This document shows positions 18,604 through 28,922 of a stretch of DNA of 64,000 bases, in pieces. The notes beneath the pieces are model-generated. The model did no database searches and was not told where the DNA came from. It saw only the letters and a list, made by a program, of their open reading frames with translations. A program made the translations under genes and the position numbers. Location of the stretch: contig CALNWN010000012.1 of assembly GCA_940746715.1 (NCBI GenBank), positions 90,415 to 154,414 of the forward strand, written 5' to 3'. Numbering within the stretch: the stretch's first letter is position 1; each line of letters opens with the position of its first letter. This DNA comes from an uncultured Paraburkholderia sp. (GTDB lineage: Bacteria; Pseudomonadota; Gammaproteobacteria; Burkholderiales; Burkholderiaceae).

Positions 18604-19053
18604 ATGGCCAATGTTCCCGTCGATGCGACTGCGTTTTCGGTATTCGACATGAAGGAGCTGAGCGCCGAATCGTTCGACGCCGGCCTCGCCGAAGCCGGCG
18701 ACGCGCTCGCGGTGGTGTTCTTCTGGGGCGTCGACTGCTTCAACTGAGAAATCGCCAAGAAAGCCATGCTGGCGCAGCCGGCGGCGATTCGCGCGCTGGG
18801 CCTGCGGTGGTTTCACAGCAATGTCTACGAGCACCGCGAGCTGGGCCGGCGCTTCATGCTTCACGGCGTGCCCACGTGGTTCTTCTTTTATCGCGGCAAA
18901 CGGCTTGGCCGGGCGACCGGCTGGCATGGGCTTGGGCAGTTCGAGGCTGCGGTGGCCGCGGCGCGGGAGAAGATCCGGGCCGGCGCGCAGGCAGGCGGCG
19001 CGGCTTCGGGCAAGACTTCAGCCAGGACTTCGGACGAGGGCTCGGCCGATTGA
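18604..19053 (+). pseudogene. Thioredoxin-like protein with an in-frame TGA at the second active-site Cys position
   Basis: Reads MANVPVDATAFSVFDMKELSAESF...VVFFWGVDCFN-TGA-EIAKKAML...VPTWFFFYRGKRLGRATGWHGL. It is a thioredoxin-fold protein of about 149 codons lying between grpE and dnaK, as in other Burkholderia. The TGA (18745-18747) falls exactly where the second Cys of a CFNC redox motif is expected; TGC to TGA is one substitution. Either a nonsense mutation or, less likely, a selenocysteine codon: a weak CGCCA/TGGCG hairpin follows but does not resemble the bacterial SECIS element. The C-terminal tail is Gly/Ala/Ser-rich. Confidence 0.75.
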
Positions 19054-19084
19054 AAAAAATTAAAGACCGCATCGTAAAAGAGGT

Positions 19085-19113
19085 CTTGAAAACGATGCGG
19101 ACGCACTTATGTT
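19085..19113 (+). promoter_or_regulatory. Possible second heat-shock promoter upstream of dnaK
   Basis: CTTGAAA (19085-19091), 14 bp, then CTTATGTT (19106-19113): a good RpoH -35 and a poor -10. It lies about 95 bp before the dnaK ATG and could give dnaK extra heat induction independent of the grpE promoter. Confidence 0.45.
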
Positions 19114-19206
19114 GAGTGCAGGTATGAATTCAATGCGGATCGCCTTGCCGCTGAACCGGCAAACAGGGCGCTTCCCGCAGCGATCAAAGTCAGGAGATTA
19201 GTAAAA

Positions 19207-21165
19207 ATGGGCAAAATCATCGGTATCGACCTCGGCACGACCAACTCGTGTGTGGCGATCATGGAAGGCAACACGACCAAGGTGATCGAGAACTCGGAAG
19301 GTGCGCGCACCACGCCGTCGATCATTGCTTACATGGAAGACGGCGAGATTCTCGTCGGCGCGCCTGCCAAGCGTCAGTCGGTCACGAACCCGAAGAACAC
19401 GCTGTACGCGGTGAAGCGCCTGATCGGCCGCCGCTTTGAAGAAAAAGAAGTGCAGAAAGACATCGGTCTGATGCCGTACAAGATCATGAAGGCCGACAAC
19501 GGCGACGCATGGATCGAAGTGCGCGACCAGAAGCTCGCTCCGCCGCAAATCTCGGCAGAAGTGCTGCGCAAGATGAAGAAGACCGCTGAAGACTACCTCG
19601 GCGAGCCGGTCACGGAAGCGGTGATTACGGTTCCCGCGTACTTCAACGACAGCCAGCGTCAGGCCACCAAAGATGCCGGCCGCATCGCCGGTCTGGAAGT
19701 GAAGCGCATCATCAACGAGCCGACCGCAGCGGCTCTGGCGTTCGGTCTCGACAAGAACGAGAAGAGCGACCGCAAGATCGCGGTGTATGACCTGGGCGGC
19801 GGTACGTTCGACATCTCGATCATCGAAATCGCGGACGTCGACGGCGAAAAGCAGTTCGAAGTGCTGTCCACGAATGGTGACACGTTCCTCGGCGGTGAAG
19901 ACTTCGACCAGCGCATCATCGACTACATCATCGGCGAGTTCAAGAAAGAGCAGGGCGTCGATCTGTCGAAAGACGTGCTCGCGCTGCAGCGCCTGAAGGA
20001 ATCGGCTGAAAAGGCCAAGATCGAGCTGTCCTCGAGCCAGCAGACCGAAATCAACCTGCCTTACATCACGGCTGATGCGTTGGGTCCGAAGCACCTGAAC
20101 CTGAAAATCACGCGCGCCAAGCTGGAAGCGCTGGTTGAAGACCTGATCGAACGCACGATCGAACCGTGCCGCATGGCGATCAAGGACGCGGGCGTGAAGG
20201 TCGGCGAAATCGACGACGTGATTCTGGTCGGCGGTATGACCCGTATGCCGAAGGTGCAGGAGAAGGTGAAGGAGTTCTTCGGCAAGGACCCGCGCCGCGA
20301 CGTGAACCCGGACGAAGCCGTGGCCGTTGGCGCTGCGATTCAAGGTCAGGTTCTGTCGGGCGACCGCAAGGACGTTCTGCTGCTCGACGTGACCCCGCTG
20401 TCGCTCGGCATCGAAACGCTCGGCGGCGTGATGACGAAGATGATCAACAAGAACACCACGATCCCGACCAAGCACTCGCAGGTCTACTCGACGGCTGACG
20501 ACAATCAGAGCGCCGTGACGATCAAGGTGTATCAGGGCGAACGCGAAATGGCAGCGGGCAACAAGCTGCTCGGCGAGTTCAACCTGGAAGGCATTCCGCC
20601 GGCACCGCGCGGCACGCCGCAGATCGAGGTGAGCTTCGACATCGACGCGAACGGCATTCTGCACGTCGGCGCGAAGGACAAGGCGACCGGCAAGGAAAAC
20701 CGCATCACGATCAAGGCGAACTCGGGTCTGTCCGAAGCCGAGATCGAGAAGATGGTGAAGGACGCCGAAGCGAACGCGGAAGAAGATCACAAGCTGCGTG
20801 AGCTGGCCGACGCCCGCAATCAGGGTGACGCGCTCGTCCACAGCACGAAGAAGGTGCTCACGGAATACGGCGACAAGCTGGAAGCCGGCGAGAAGGAAAA
20901 GATCGAAACCGCGCTGAAGGAGCTGGAAGACACGCTCAAGAGCGGTTCGGCGGACAAGGCCGCGATCGAAGCCAAGATCGAAGCAGTCGCCACGGCCTCG
21001 CAGAAGATGGGCGAGAAGATGTACGCCGACATGCAGGCTTCACAAGGCGCCGAAGCTGCGGCAGCAGGCGCGGCGGGCGCGAGCGCGGGGGCATCGGCGG
21101 GCGGCGCGAGCCAGCAGCAGGACGACGTGGTCGACGCCGAGTTCAAGGAAGTCAAGAAAGACTGA
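19207..21165 (+). CDS. dnaK: Molecular chaperone DnaK (Hsp70)
   Basis: ATP-dependent chaperone of 652 residues, intact. The ATPase domain begins [16 protein letters not shown] and includes the phosphate loop [14 protein letters not shown]. The linker [19 protein letters not shown] lies near residue 390, followed by the peptide-binding domain and helical lid. A Gly/Ala-rich tail ends in [14 protein letters not shown], the usual proteobacterial C-terminus. The ATG follows AGGAG. Partners grpE and dnaJ flank it. Confidence 0.98.
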   Translation: MGKIIGIDLGTTNSCVAIMEGNTTKVIENSEGARTTPSIIAYMEDGEILVGAPAKRQSVTNPKNTLYAVKRLIGRRFEEKEVQKDIGLMPYKIMKADNGDAWIEVRDQKLAPPQISAEVLRKMKKTAEDYLGEPVTEAVITVPAYFNDSQRQATKDAGRIAGLEVKRIINEPTAAALAFGLDKNEKSDRKIAVYDLGGGTFDISIIEIADVDGEKQFEVLSTNGDTFLGGEDFDQRIIDYIIGEFKKEQGVDLSKDVLALQRLKESAEKAKIELSSSQQTEINLPYITADALGPKHLNLKITRAKLEALVEDLIERTIEPCRMAIKDAGVKVGEIDDVILVGGMTRMPKVQEKVKEFFGKDPRRDVNPDEAVAVGAAIQGQVLSGDRKDVLLLDVTPLSLGIETLGGVMTKMINKNTTIPTKHSQVYSTADDNQSAVTIKVYQGEREMAAGNKLLGEFNLEGIPPAPRGTPQIEVSFDIDANGILHVGAKDKATGKENRITIKANSGLSEAEIEKMVKDAEANAEEDHKLRELADARNQGDALVHSTKKVLTEYGDKLEAGEKEKIETALKELEDTLKSGSADKAAIEAKIEAVATASQKMGEKMYADMQASQGAEAAAAGAAGASAGASAGGASQQQDDVVDAEFKEVKKD

Positions 21166-21190
21166 AGCCAGGTCGCATTCCGACCGTAAA

Positions 21191-21215
21191 GCCGCACACG
21201 GGTCATGTGTGCGGC
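21191..21215 (+). terminator. Hairpin in the dnaK-dnaJ gap
   Basis: GCCGCACAC-gggtcat-GTGTGCGGC is a perfect 9-bp stem 26 bp after the dnaK stop, without a T-tract. It may stabilise the dnaK 3' end or reduce read-through into dnaJ rather than terminate fully. The rest of the 271-bp gap shows no gene. Confidence 0.45.
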
Positions 21216-21436
21216 CCGGCTGCACAAGGGACCGCGACCCTTCGGACGCGGGAACGTGCAAGAACGGTTATCACGCCTGGCGAGCCTTTTAGGCTTTCCG
21301 GGCACATTTGTTTTATGGAGGGCGTTGTTTTTAGCCGCATTCAGGCGGCGTGAACAGCGGCCGGACGAGTCGTGAGACTCCAGCATTCAAGAGGAGCCAC
21401 CGCGCGGCACTCTCGCGGGGGGGGCGTTGAACCGAT

Positions 21437-22576
21437 ATGGCGAAACGGGATTACTACGAGGTTCTGGGCGTCGCAAAGAACGCAAGCGACGACGAAATCA
21501 AGAAGGTTTATCGCAAGCTGGCGATGAAGCACCACCCCGACCGCAATCCGGGCAACAAGGATGCGGAAGAGCATTTCAAGGAGGTGAAGGAAGCCTACGA
21601 AATGCTCTCGGACTCGCAAAAGCGTGCCGCGTACGACCAGTATGGTCACGCGGGCGTCGATCCGAACATGGGCGGAGCCGGCGCGCAGGGCTTCGGCGGT
21701 TTTGCGGATGCCTTCGGCGATATTTTCGGCGACATCTTCGGTCAGGCGGCCGGCGGCGCGGCGCGCGGCGGCGGTCGTGCGGGCCCGCAGGTGTATCGCG
21801 GCGCGGACTTGCGCTACAGCATGGAAATCACGCTGGAACAGGCGGCGCATGGTTACGACACGCAGATTTGCGTGCCGAGCTGGGTGTCGTGCGAAGTCTG
21901 TCACGGTTCGGGCGCGAAGCCCGGCACCAAGCCGGAAACCTGCCCGACCTGCAGCGGTTCGGGCGCGGTGCGCATATCGCAAGGCTTTTTCAGCATCCAG
22001 CAAACCTGTCCGAAATGCCACGGCACCGGCACCTATATTCCTGAGCCCTGCGCCCACTGCCACGGCGCGGGCAAGGTGAAGGAAACCAAGACACTCGAAG
22101 TCAAGATTCCGGCAGGCATCGACGACGGCATGCGCATCCGTTCCGCCGGCAACGGCGAGCCGGGCATCAACGGCGGGCCGTCGGGCGATCTGTACGTCGA
22201 GATTCATATCAAGCAGCATGCGGTGTTCGAGCGCGACGGCGACGACCTGCATTGCCAGATGCCCATTCCGTTCACCACGGCGGTTTTGGGCGGCGAAATC
22301 GAAGTGCCGACGCTGGCGGGCCGCGCAAGCTTCACGGTGCCCGAAGGCACGCAGTCGGGCAAGACGTTCCGGCTGCGCGGCAAGGGCATCAAGGGACTGC
22401 GCTCGAGCATTGCCGGCGACCTGTACGTGCGCGTGCAGGTGGAAACGCCGGTCAAGCTCACCGAGTCGCAGCGCGACCTGCTCAAGCAGTTCGAGAAAGC
22501 ACTGGTGGAAGGCGGCGCGCGGCATAGCCCGCAAAGCAAGAGCTGGTTCGACCGGGTAAAGAGCTTCTTCGATTAA
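21437..22576 (+). CDS. dnaJ: Co-chaperone DnaJ (Hsp40)
   Basis: Stimulates DnaK ATPase and delivers substrates. It is 379 residues, type I. The J domain (1-70) has the HPD motif in [11 protein letters not shown], followed by a Gly/Phe-rich region (about 75-120). Four CxxCxGxG zinc repeats follow ([32 protein letters not shown]), then the C-terminal substrate-binding domains. It lies downstream of dnaK after a 271-bp gap with a G-rich stretch just before the start. Confidence 0.98.
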   Translation: MAKRDYYEVLGVAKNASDDEIKKVYRKLAMKHHPDRNPGNKDAEEHFKEVKEAYEMLSDSQKRAAYDQYGHAGVDPNMGGAGAQGFGGFADAFGDIFGDIFGQAAGGAARGGGRAGPQVYRGADLRYSMEITLEQAAHGYDTQICVPSWVSCEVCHGSGAKPGTKPETCPTCSGSGAVRISQGFFSIQQTCPKCHGTGTYIPEPCAHCHGAGKVKETKTLEVKIPAGIDDGMRIRSAGNGEPGINGGPSGDLYVEIHIKQHAVFERDGDDLHCQMPIPFTTAVLGGEIEVPTLAGRASFTVPEGTQSGKTFRLRGKGIKGLRSSIAGDLYVRVQVETPVKLTESQRDLLKQFEKALVEGGARHSPQSKSWFDRVKSFFD

Positions 22577-22611
22577 CGGCGGTTTGAAGTCGGCGGTAAG
22601 CATGACGGCAG

Positions 22612-24455
22612 ATGAGCGCGGCGCGCCGCTCAAGCCGTCTCTACACGGGCTTCGTGCATGAGCGCGTGTGTGCGGACGCCGCGCAACTGGAAGCGGTTTG
22701 CGAAGCAGCGGCCGCCGACATGCAGGCGGGCCTGCATGCCATCGTGCTCGCCGACTACGAGTTCGGCCGGCATCTTCTCGACGGAGAATCGGCGCCGTCT
22801 TTCAAAACGCAGCATGGCGATGCCACGCTGCGTTTTTTATTGTTCGAACGCTGCGAAAAGCTTTCGCGCGACGAGGTCGACGCGTGGCTCGTGAAGCGCG
22901 ACGGCGGGCTCGCCGAGCCGTCGGTGGCGGGCACGGCGAATGTGCGCGAAAGCGTCGAGCCGGACGAGTTCAACGCGGCCATCGCCGCGATTCATGCCGC
23001 GTTGCGCGCGGGCGATTCCTATCAGGTCAACTACACCTACCGGCTCGGTTTCGACATGTTCGGCTCCCCTGTCGCACTGTATCGGCGGCTGCGGGCGCGT
23101 CAGCCGGTTCGCTACGGCGCGCTGATCGCGCTGCCGGGCGGCGCGTGGGTGCTGTCGTGTTCGCCTCGCCGGAGCTCTTCGTCGAAAAGCATGGTGCTAC
23201 GTTGCGCGCGCGTCCGATGAAAGGCACGGCGCCGCGCTCGGCGGATCGCGCAACCGACCGGGCCGCGGCCGAATTCCTCGGCAGCGATCCGAAAAATCGC
23301 GCCGAAAACGTAATGATCGTCGATCTATTGCGCAACGACCTGTCGCGCGTCGCGCAGACGGGATCGGTCAGGGTGCCGGCGTTATTTTCCGTCGAGCCGT
23401 ACGCGTCCGTTTGGCAAATGACGTCGACGGTGCAGGCCGATTTGCGGCCCCGCACGTCGTTCGCCGGCATACTGCGCGCGCTCTTTCCGTGCGGCTCGAT
23501 CACGGGCGCGCCGAAGCATCGCACGATGCAGTTGATCGACGAACTGGAAAGCACGCCGTGCGGGCTGTACACGGGCGCGATCGGCTGGCTCGACGCGGCT
23601 TCCGAGCCGGCAGGCGCCAATCAGAATGCCTGCGGCGACTTCTGCATGTCCGTGGCCATCCGCACGCTGACGTTGAAGCCGTCGGCGTGAGCGGACGTGT
23701 TGCGCGGCACGATGGGTGTGGGCGCGGGCATCGTGCTTGACAGCGTCGCGCAGGACGAACACGCCGAGTGTCGATTGAAAGCGCGCTTTTTGACGGGCGC
23801 CGAGCCCGGCTTCGAGCTCTTCGAAACCCTGTATGCGACGCGGGAAGAGGGCGTGCGCCATCTGCCGCGCCATCTCGCGAGACTTTCGGCGAGTGCCGCG
23901 ACCCTCGGTTTTCCATTCGATGCGAAACCCATTCGCGCGCAGATTGCAGCACAGTGCGCGTCTTTGCCCGCGCAGACTGCCCACCGCATGCGTCTCGCGC
24001 TGGCCAAAAGCGGCGCGACGCAGATCACAACGGCGGTCCTGACGCCGCTGCCCGAGTCGACGGTCGGCGTGCTGCTGGCAAGCGAACATGATTTCGCGAC
24101 CATGCAAGCCGGCGATCCGCTCTTGCGCCACAAGACCACGCGCCGCGCCGAGTACGACCGCGGCTGGCGCGAGGCGGAGGCGAAGGGCGCTTTCGATACG
24201 CTGTTCTTCAACGAACGCGGCGAGTTGACGGAAGGCGGCCGGTCGAATGTGTTCGTGAAGCTGGCGGGACGCTGGTGGACGCCGCTGCTCAGATCCGGCG
24301 TGTTGCCGGGCGTGATGCGCGGGGTGTTGCTCGAGGAAGACACGAGCCTGCAAGCGGCCGAGAGAGTGTTGACGCGGGCGGACGTGCTGAATGCCGAAGC
24401 GCTGATGATCTGCAATGCGCTGCGCGGGGCGCTGCCCGCGCGGGTTATTCGCTAA
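22612..24455 (+). pseudogene. pabB: Aminodeoxychorismate synthase component I / lyase fusion, broken
   Basis: PabB (with a glutaminase) makes 4-amino-4-deoxychorismate; PabC releases p-aminobenzoate for folate. Here both are fused, as in other Burkholderia. The PabB part runs from SRLYTGFVHERVCAD to NQNACGDFCMSVAIRTL; the PabC part (from MGVGAGIVLDSVAQDEHAECR) contains FETLYATREEG, LFFNERGELTEGGRSNVFV. Two lesions: a tandem 5-bp duplication TCGCC-TCGCC at 23161-23170 shifts the frame inside LSCSPELFVEKHG, and an in-frame TGA sits at 23688-23690 in the PabB-PabC linker. After 23697 the lyase frame is open and could be expressed separately. Removing the duplication restores the family sequence. 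Confidence 0.87.
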
Positions 24456-24537
24456 GCGCTGGTCATGCCTCGCGCGCGCACGCTAGAAGCGCAACGAATT
24501 CGACAACGCGCCCACAAGCCATCTCGGGGCCTGATTC

Positions 24538-25353
24538 TCAAAAGGTATGCTCAGGCCCAGGAAACGTCCCATCCTTCACAGCGCGCACATAAGCTTCCAC
24601 CGCCGCGAGAATGCTCGGCTGTCCCTGCATGAAATCCTTCACGAAGCGCGGGCGTTTGCCGGGAAAAATCCCCAGCATGTCGTGCAGCACCAGCACCTGA
24701 CCCGAGCAGTCGAGCCCCGCCCCGATGCCGATAGTCGGAATGCGCAACTGCTTCGTGACCTCGCTTGCCAGCAGCGTCGGTATGGCTTCCATCACGATGA
24801 GCTGTGCGCCTGCCGCCTGCAGCCCCAGCGAGTCGCGCAGCAACTGGCTCGCGCCTTCCTCGGTCTTGCCTTGCACCTTGAAGCCGCCGAACGCATGCAC
24901 CGACTGCGGCGTCAGGCCAACGTGGGCGCACACCGGAATCGAGCGTTCGACCAGAAAGCGCACCGTGCCGCCGAGCCATTCGCCGCCTTCCAGCTTGACC
25001 ATTTGCGCGCCGGCGCGCATCAACTCGACGGAGCTTCGATAGGCTTCGTCACGCGTGCCGTAAGTGCCGAACGGCAAGTCGGTCACGATCAATGCCGACG
25101 GCCGCGCGCGCGCCACGCTGGCCGTGTGATACGCAATGTCGGCGAGGGAAACCGGCAGCGTGGTGGCCTGCCCTTGCAACACATTGCCCAGCGAGTCGCC
25201 GATCAGCAGAACATCGACGCCCGCGCGATCGAGCAGCGCCGCGAAGCTCGCGTCGTAACAGGTGAGCATGGCGATTTTCTCGCCGGCGTCCCGTATTGCC
25301 TGCAGTTTCGGCACGGTGATCGCATTCCGGCTCGCTTCCTGCAAATAGGTCAT
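24538..25353 (-). CDS. panB: 3-methyl-2-oxobutanoate hydroxymethyltransferase
   Basis: Transfers a one-carbon unit from methylene-THF to ketoisovalerate, giving ketopantoate (pantothenate/CoA pathway). The 271-residue TIM barrel is intact: [32 protein letters not shown] near the N-terminus, [34 protein letters not shown], and [20 protein letters not shown]. It is the last gene of pcnB-folK-dgk-panB and converges on pabBC. Confidence 0.96.
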   Translation of the reverse strand: MTYLQEASRNAITVPKLQAIRDAGEKIAMLTCYDASFAALLDRAGVDVLLIGDSLGNVLQGQATTLPVSLADIAYHTASVARARPSALIVTDLPFGTYGTRDEAYRSSVELMRAGAQMVKLEGGEWLGGTVRFLVERSIPVCAHVGLTPQSVHAFGGFKVQGKTEEGASQLLRDSLGLQAAGAQLIVMEAIPTLLASEVTKQLRIPTIGIGAGLDCSGQVLVLHDMLGIFPGKRPRFVKDFMQGQPSILAAVEAYVRAVKDGTFPGPEHTF

Positions 25354-25384
25354 GGGTCAATCCGTTGAAAGAGAGGCGCGCCGC

Positions 25385-26062
25385 TTAGAGCGACGTGCCT
25401 TTGACAAAGAATTCCTTGCGGCCGCGCATGGTTTCGATGCGTTCGGCGAGCAGAGCAAGGTCCGCGTCGGAGTCGAGCGGATTCAGATGTTCGGCGTTGA
25501 CCGTCAGCACCGGCGTGCGGTCGTAGTGATAGAAGAACTCGTTGTACGCGTCGCACAGCGCATGCAGATAGGCTCGGAAATCTGCAGCTCCATCGGCACG
25601 GCGCGTTTCTGGATGCGCGAGAACAGCACCTCGGGACTCGCCTGCAGATACACGACGAAGTCCGGCGCCGGCGCGCTCACCTCGAGCCGCGCGGCGAGCG
25701 CGCGGTACAAATGCCACTCGTCTTCCTGCAGCGTGAGGCGCGCGAAGATGTCGTTCTTCTGCGTCATGAAATCGGCGATGAGCGGTGTGCCCGCCACCTG
25801 TGCCGCGCTCACTTCCTGCGCCTGCTGCGCCCGTTGCAGCGCGAAATGCAATTGCGCGGGCAGCGCATAGCGCGGTGTCGCGATAAAAACGTTCGAGGAA
25901 GGGATTGTCCTGCGGCCGCTCGAACAATTCCTGCATCGACCAGCGTTGCGCGAGGCGCCGCGCGAGCGATGTCTTGCCGACGCCGATCGGCCCTTCGATC
26001 GCCAGGTAGCCGAATGGAGGCCGCAATTGCGGCGCGGTCACGGTGAGCGGTGGTGAATTCAT
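25385..26062 (-). pseudogene. Deoxynucleoside/deoxyadenosine kinase, twice frameshifted
   Basis: dNK/DCK-type kinase: MNSPPLTVTAPQ then a P-loop GPIGVGKTSLARRL near residue 23, and C-terminal YNEFFYHYDRTPVLTVNAEHLNP. The protein is spread over frames. A 2-nt deletion near 25871 (FYRDTARYALPAQL expected) and a 1-nt deletion near 25573 (ELQISDAYLHALCDAYNEFF expected) break it; together they return to the original frame, so the track shows a continuous but scrambled ORF. The start overlaps the folK stop (ATGA). Gene order folK-dgk-panB is conserved in Burkholderiales. The fragment is annotated by family only. Confidence 0.85.
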
Positions 26063-26592
26063 TCGCAGCGGCCCTTGCCGGCATTGAGTGCATTGAGCGC
26101 CGGGCACTGGCACGGCCCTTTGACTTTTTCGATGCGCTGGTCGCGCACGCCCTCGAGCAGCGCGTCGGCGCGGCCGTGCCGCGGAATCACGAGCGCGGCG
26201 TCGATCTCGACGAGCGGCACCAGCGCAAACGCGCGTTCGACAAGGCGGGGATGCGGAACGATCAGATCGGCTTCGTCGATGGATTGATCGCCGTAGAGCA
26301 GGATGTCCAGATCGAGCGTTCGCGGCGCATTCCGAAAGGGCCGCTCCCGGCCGAACTGATGCTCGATCTTGTGGCACAGCGCGAGCAGATGCCGCACGGG
26401 GAGCGTCGTGTCGAGCTTCACCACGCAGTTAAAATAGTCGTCACCGCCCGCGTCGATCGGGGCAGTGCGATACAGGCTCGACTTGGCGAGCACGGTGATG
26501 GTGTGCTGTTGTGCGAGGCACACCACCGCGTCTTTCAGGGTCTGGCGCGCGTCCCCGAGATTCGCGCCCAAGCCGAGATAAGCAACCGTCAT
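26059..26592 (-). CDS. folK: 2-amino-4-hydroxy-6-hydroxymethyldihydropteridine pyrophosphokinase
   Basis: Activates the pterin for condensation with p-aminobenzoate in folate synthesis. It is 177 residues, typical HPPK: MTVAYLGLGANLGD start, SSLYRTAPIDAGGDDYFNCVV, and the signature RPFRNAPRTLDLDILLYGD. ATGA overlap with the downstream kinase gene; 48 bp downstream of pcnB. Intact, in contrast to the broken pabBC of the same pathway 2 kb away. Confidence 0.96.
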   Translation of the reverse strand: MTVAYLGLGANLGDARQTLKDAVVCLAQQHTITVLAKSSLYRTAPIDAGGDDYFNCVVKLDTTLPVRHLLALCHKIEHQFGRERPFRNAPRTLDLDILLYGDQSIDEADLIVPHPRLVERAFALVPLVEIDAALVIPRHGRADALLEGVRDQRIEKVKGPCQCPALNALNAGKGRCE

Positions 26593-26640
26593 GGCATAAC
26601 TTCCTGCAACTATCGTTCGACGGCTTCAGCAAACGCTGCG

Positions 26641-28239
26641 TCAGTCTTCACGCGGGCTGTCGTGGCCCGCTTCGGTATCCGCGCGTTCGGCTGGCGTGCC
26701 GCCCTCCATTCCGTCGCCCGATTTGCGGTTCCTGGCGCCACCGCCGCGCCGCCGTCGTTTTCTGGGGCTTCGGTCCTTCCCGCCTTGCGTGAGCAGTGCT
26801 TCACGCGCCGCGACGTCTCCTTCGATGAACTCCGTCCACCACGCTCCGACGGACTCGTCGAGTTCGCCCGATTCGCAGCGCAACAGGAGGAAATCATACC
26901 CCGCTCTAAATCTTTGGTGTTCCAGCAGCTTCAGCGCGCTTCTTCCGGAACGTTTTTCAAGACGCAGCTGCAAGCCCCAGATCTCGCGCATGTCGGACGA
27001 AAAACGCTTGTGGATGGCGGGCTTCTCGGTCTGCATGTCGAGCACTTCGTCCATCGCGCGATGCAGCGCGGGCACCGGATATTCGCCGTTCGCCTCGAAT
27101 TTCTGCCAGCGCTGCTGCACGTCGTGCCAGAGCAGCGTGGCGAACAGGAAGCCGGGCGACACGGGTTTGCCGGCGCGCACGCGCGCGTCCGTATTGTTGA
27201 GCGCGAGGGTGATGAATTTCTCGCCGGTGGGCTGTTCGAGCACCACGTCGAGCAAAGGCAGAAGCCCGTGATGCAGGCCTTCCTGGCGCAGGCGCTTGAG
27301 ACAGGCGAGCGCGTGGCCGGAGAGCATCAGCTTCAGCATTTCGTCGAAAAGACGCGCGGCCGGCACGTTGTTGATCAGGTCGGCCATATTCGCGATGGGC
27401 GCGCGTGTCGCGTCGTCGATCTCGAAGTCGAGCTTGGCGGCGAAACGCACGACGCGCAGCATGCGCACCGGGTCTTCGCGATAACGCGTGGCCGGATCGC
27501 CGATCATGCGCAACAGGCGCGCGCGCACGTCGGCCATGCCGTTATGGTAGTCCAGCACGGTTTCCGTGGCCGGATCGTAGTACATCGCGTTGATCGTGAA
27601 GTCGCGGCGCGTGGCGTCTTCGTGCTGCTCGCCCCACACGTTGTCGCGCAGCACGCGGCCGCTCGCGTCCACGGCGTGCGTGCGGCGGTCGAGTTCGTCG
27701 CGCTTCAGACGGCGCGGCGGCGCGGCGTCGGCCGCGGGCGGATCGACCAGCGCGCGGAAAGTGGAGGTTTCGATGATTTCCTGGCCGAACTGCACATGCA
27801 CGATCTGAAACCGGCGCCCGATAATGCGCGCGCGGCGGAACAGCTTCTGCACCTGCTCGGGCGTGGCGTCGGTGGCGACGTCGAAATCCTTCGGTTTGAT
27901 GCCGAGCAGCAGATCGCGCACCGCGCCGCCGACGATAAATGCCCGGTGTCCGGCCTGTTGCAGCCCTTCGGTCACACGAATCGCGTTGCGCGAGATGAGC
28001 GTAGGGTCGATGCCGTGCACGTCGTGCGGAATGATGACCGGCACGTCGGGATCGCGCACCGCCTTGGCGGCCGCGCCGCCGCGGGCCGGCTTGCGGCGCG
28101 CGCGGCCGGCCCCCGCGGCACCCTGTGCATTGCGTGCCGGTGCGCTGCCGGTCTCGTCTGCGTCGGCTTCAGCCGGCAGCGTGTCGTCGGCGGATGCGGT
28201 GTCCTGGCCGAATAGCTTGCGAATGAGTTTTTTGATCAC
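26641..28239 (-). CDS. pcnB: Poly(A) polymerase I
   Basis: Adds 3' poly(A) tails that promote RNA decay. The 532-residue protein opens with about 50 residues of low-complexity Ala/Arg sequence, then the nucleotidyltransferase head (FIVGGAVRDLLLGIKPKDFDVATDATPEQV, around residues 100-130). RRDFTINAMYYDP and an RNA-binding helical region follow. A basic, disordered tail ends it (KDRSPRKRRRRGGG). The start overlaps the HAD gene stop by ATGA. Confidence 0.95.
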   Translation of the reverse strand: MIKKLIRKLFGQDTASADDTLPAEADADETGSAPARNAQGAAGAGRARRKPARGGAAAKAVRDPDVPVIIPHDVHGIDPTLISRNAIRVTEGLQQAGHRAFIVGGAVRDLLLGIKPKDFDVATDATPEQVQKLFRRARIIGRRFQIVHVQFGQEIIETSTFRALVDPPAADAAPPRRLKRDELDRRTHAVDASGRVLRDNVWGEQHEDATRRDFTINAMYYDPATETVLDYHNGMADVRARLLRMIGDPATRYREDPVRMLRVVRFAAKLDFEIDDATRAPIANMADLINNVPAARLFDEMLKLMLSGHALACLKRLRQEGLHHGLLPLLDVVLEQPTGEKFITLALNNTDARVRAGKPVSPGFLFATLLWHDVQQRWQKFEANGEYPVPALHRAMDEVLDMQTEKPAIHKRFSSDMREIWGLQLRLEKRSGRSALKLLEHQRFRAGYDFLLLRCESGELDESVGAWWTEFIEGDVAAREALLTQGGKDRSPRKRRRRGGGARNRKSGDGMEGGTPAERADTEAGHDSPRED

Positions 28240-28922
28240 GTGGGTTGAAAGAGTTCGAGGATGCGCCAGCCTTTGGCCTGTGCATGGGCACGCAACGTGT
28301 CGTCGGGATTGGTCGCGATCGGGTCGGTGACCTTTTCGAGCAGCGGAATGTCGTTGTGCGAATCGCTGTAGAAAAAGCTGCGCTCAAAGTCGCTCCAGCT
28401 CTTGCCGAGCGACGCGAGCCATGCCTCGGTGCGCACGATCTTGCCTTCCTTGTAGCTCGGCGTGCCGGTGGGGCGGCCGGTGTAGGCCGAATGCGGCTGG
28501 CCGTCGACGGTTTCCGCTTCGCAGGCGATGAGCGTATCCACGCCGAACGCGCTCGCAATGGGACGGGTGATGAATTCGTTGGTGGCGGTGACCACGCAGC
28601 ACAGGTCGCCGGCTTCGCGGTGCCGCTTGACCAGCTCGACCGCCGCCGGGAGGATGGCCGGCGTGATCACCTCATGCATGTACTGCGCGTGAAAGTCCGC
28701 GAGCTGCGCGCGCGTGTATTTGGCGAGCGGCGTGAGCATGGCAAGCAGATAGGCGTGAATGTCGAGCTTGCCGGCCTTGTAGTCGGCGTAGAAGCGGTCG
28801 TTGTCACGGGCGAAATTTTCGGCGTCGACCATGCCGTGTTTCACCATGAAGCGGCCCCATTCGTGGTCGCTGTCGGTGGGAATGAGCGTGTGATCGAGGT
28901 CGAAGAGTGCGAGATTAGCCAT
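28236..28922 (-). CDS. HAD-IB family phosphatase (SerB-like)
   Basis: 228 residues with HAD motif I ALFDLDHTLIPTDSDHEW at the N-terminus, motif II around VVTATNEF, and motif III/IV in FFYSDSHNDIPLLEKV. The C1 cap and overall layout match HAD-IB hydrolases related to phosphoserine phosphatase; the natural substrate is unknown. It sits between hda (8-nt overlap upstream) and pcnB (4-nt overlap downstream), so translation is probably coupled. Confidence 0.9.
   Translation of the reverse strand: MANLALFDLDHTLIPTDSDHEWGRFMVKHGMVDAENFARDNDRFYADYKAGKLDIHAYLLAMLTPLAKYTRAQLADFHAQYMHEVITPAILPAAVELVKRHREAGDLCCVVTATNEFITRPIASAFGVDTLIACEAETVDGQPHSAYTGRPTGTPSYKEGKIVRTEAWLASLGKSWSDFERSFFYSDSHNDIPLLEKVTDPIATNPDDTLRAHAQAKGWRILELFQPT

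Noticed and set aside
18745-18790. Bacterial SECIS element after the TGA of the thioredoxin-like gene
   Set aside because: Only a 5-bp stem with a large loop is possible; it lacks the compact GU-containing apical loop of known SECIS hairpins.
19198-20841. 547-codon ORF antisense to dnaK
   Set aside because: Mirror frame of dnaK, a well-known spurious ORF in GC-rich genomes.
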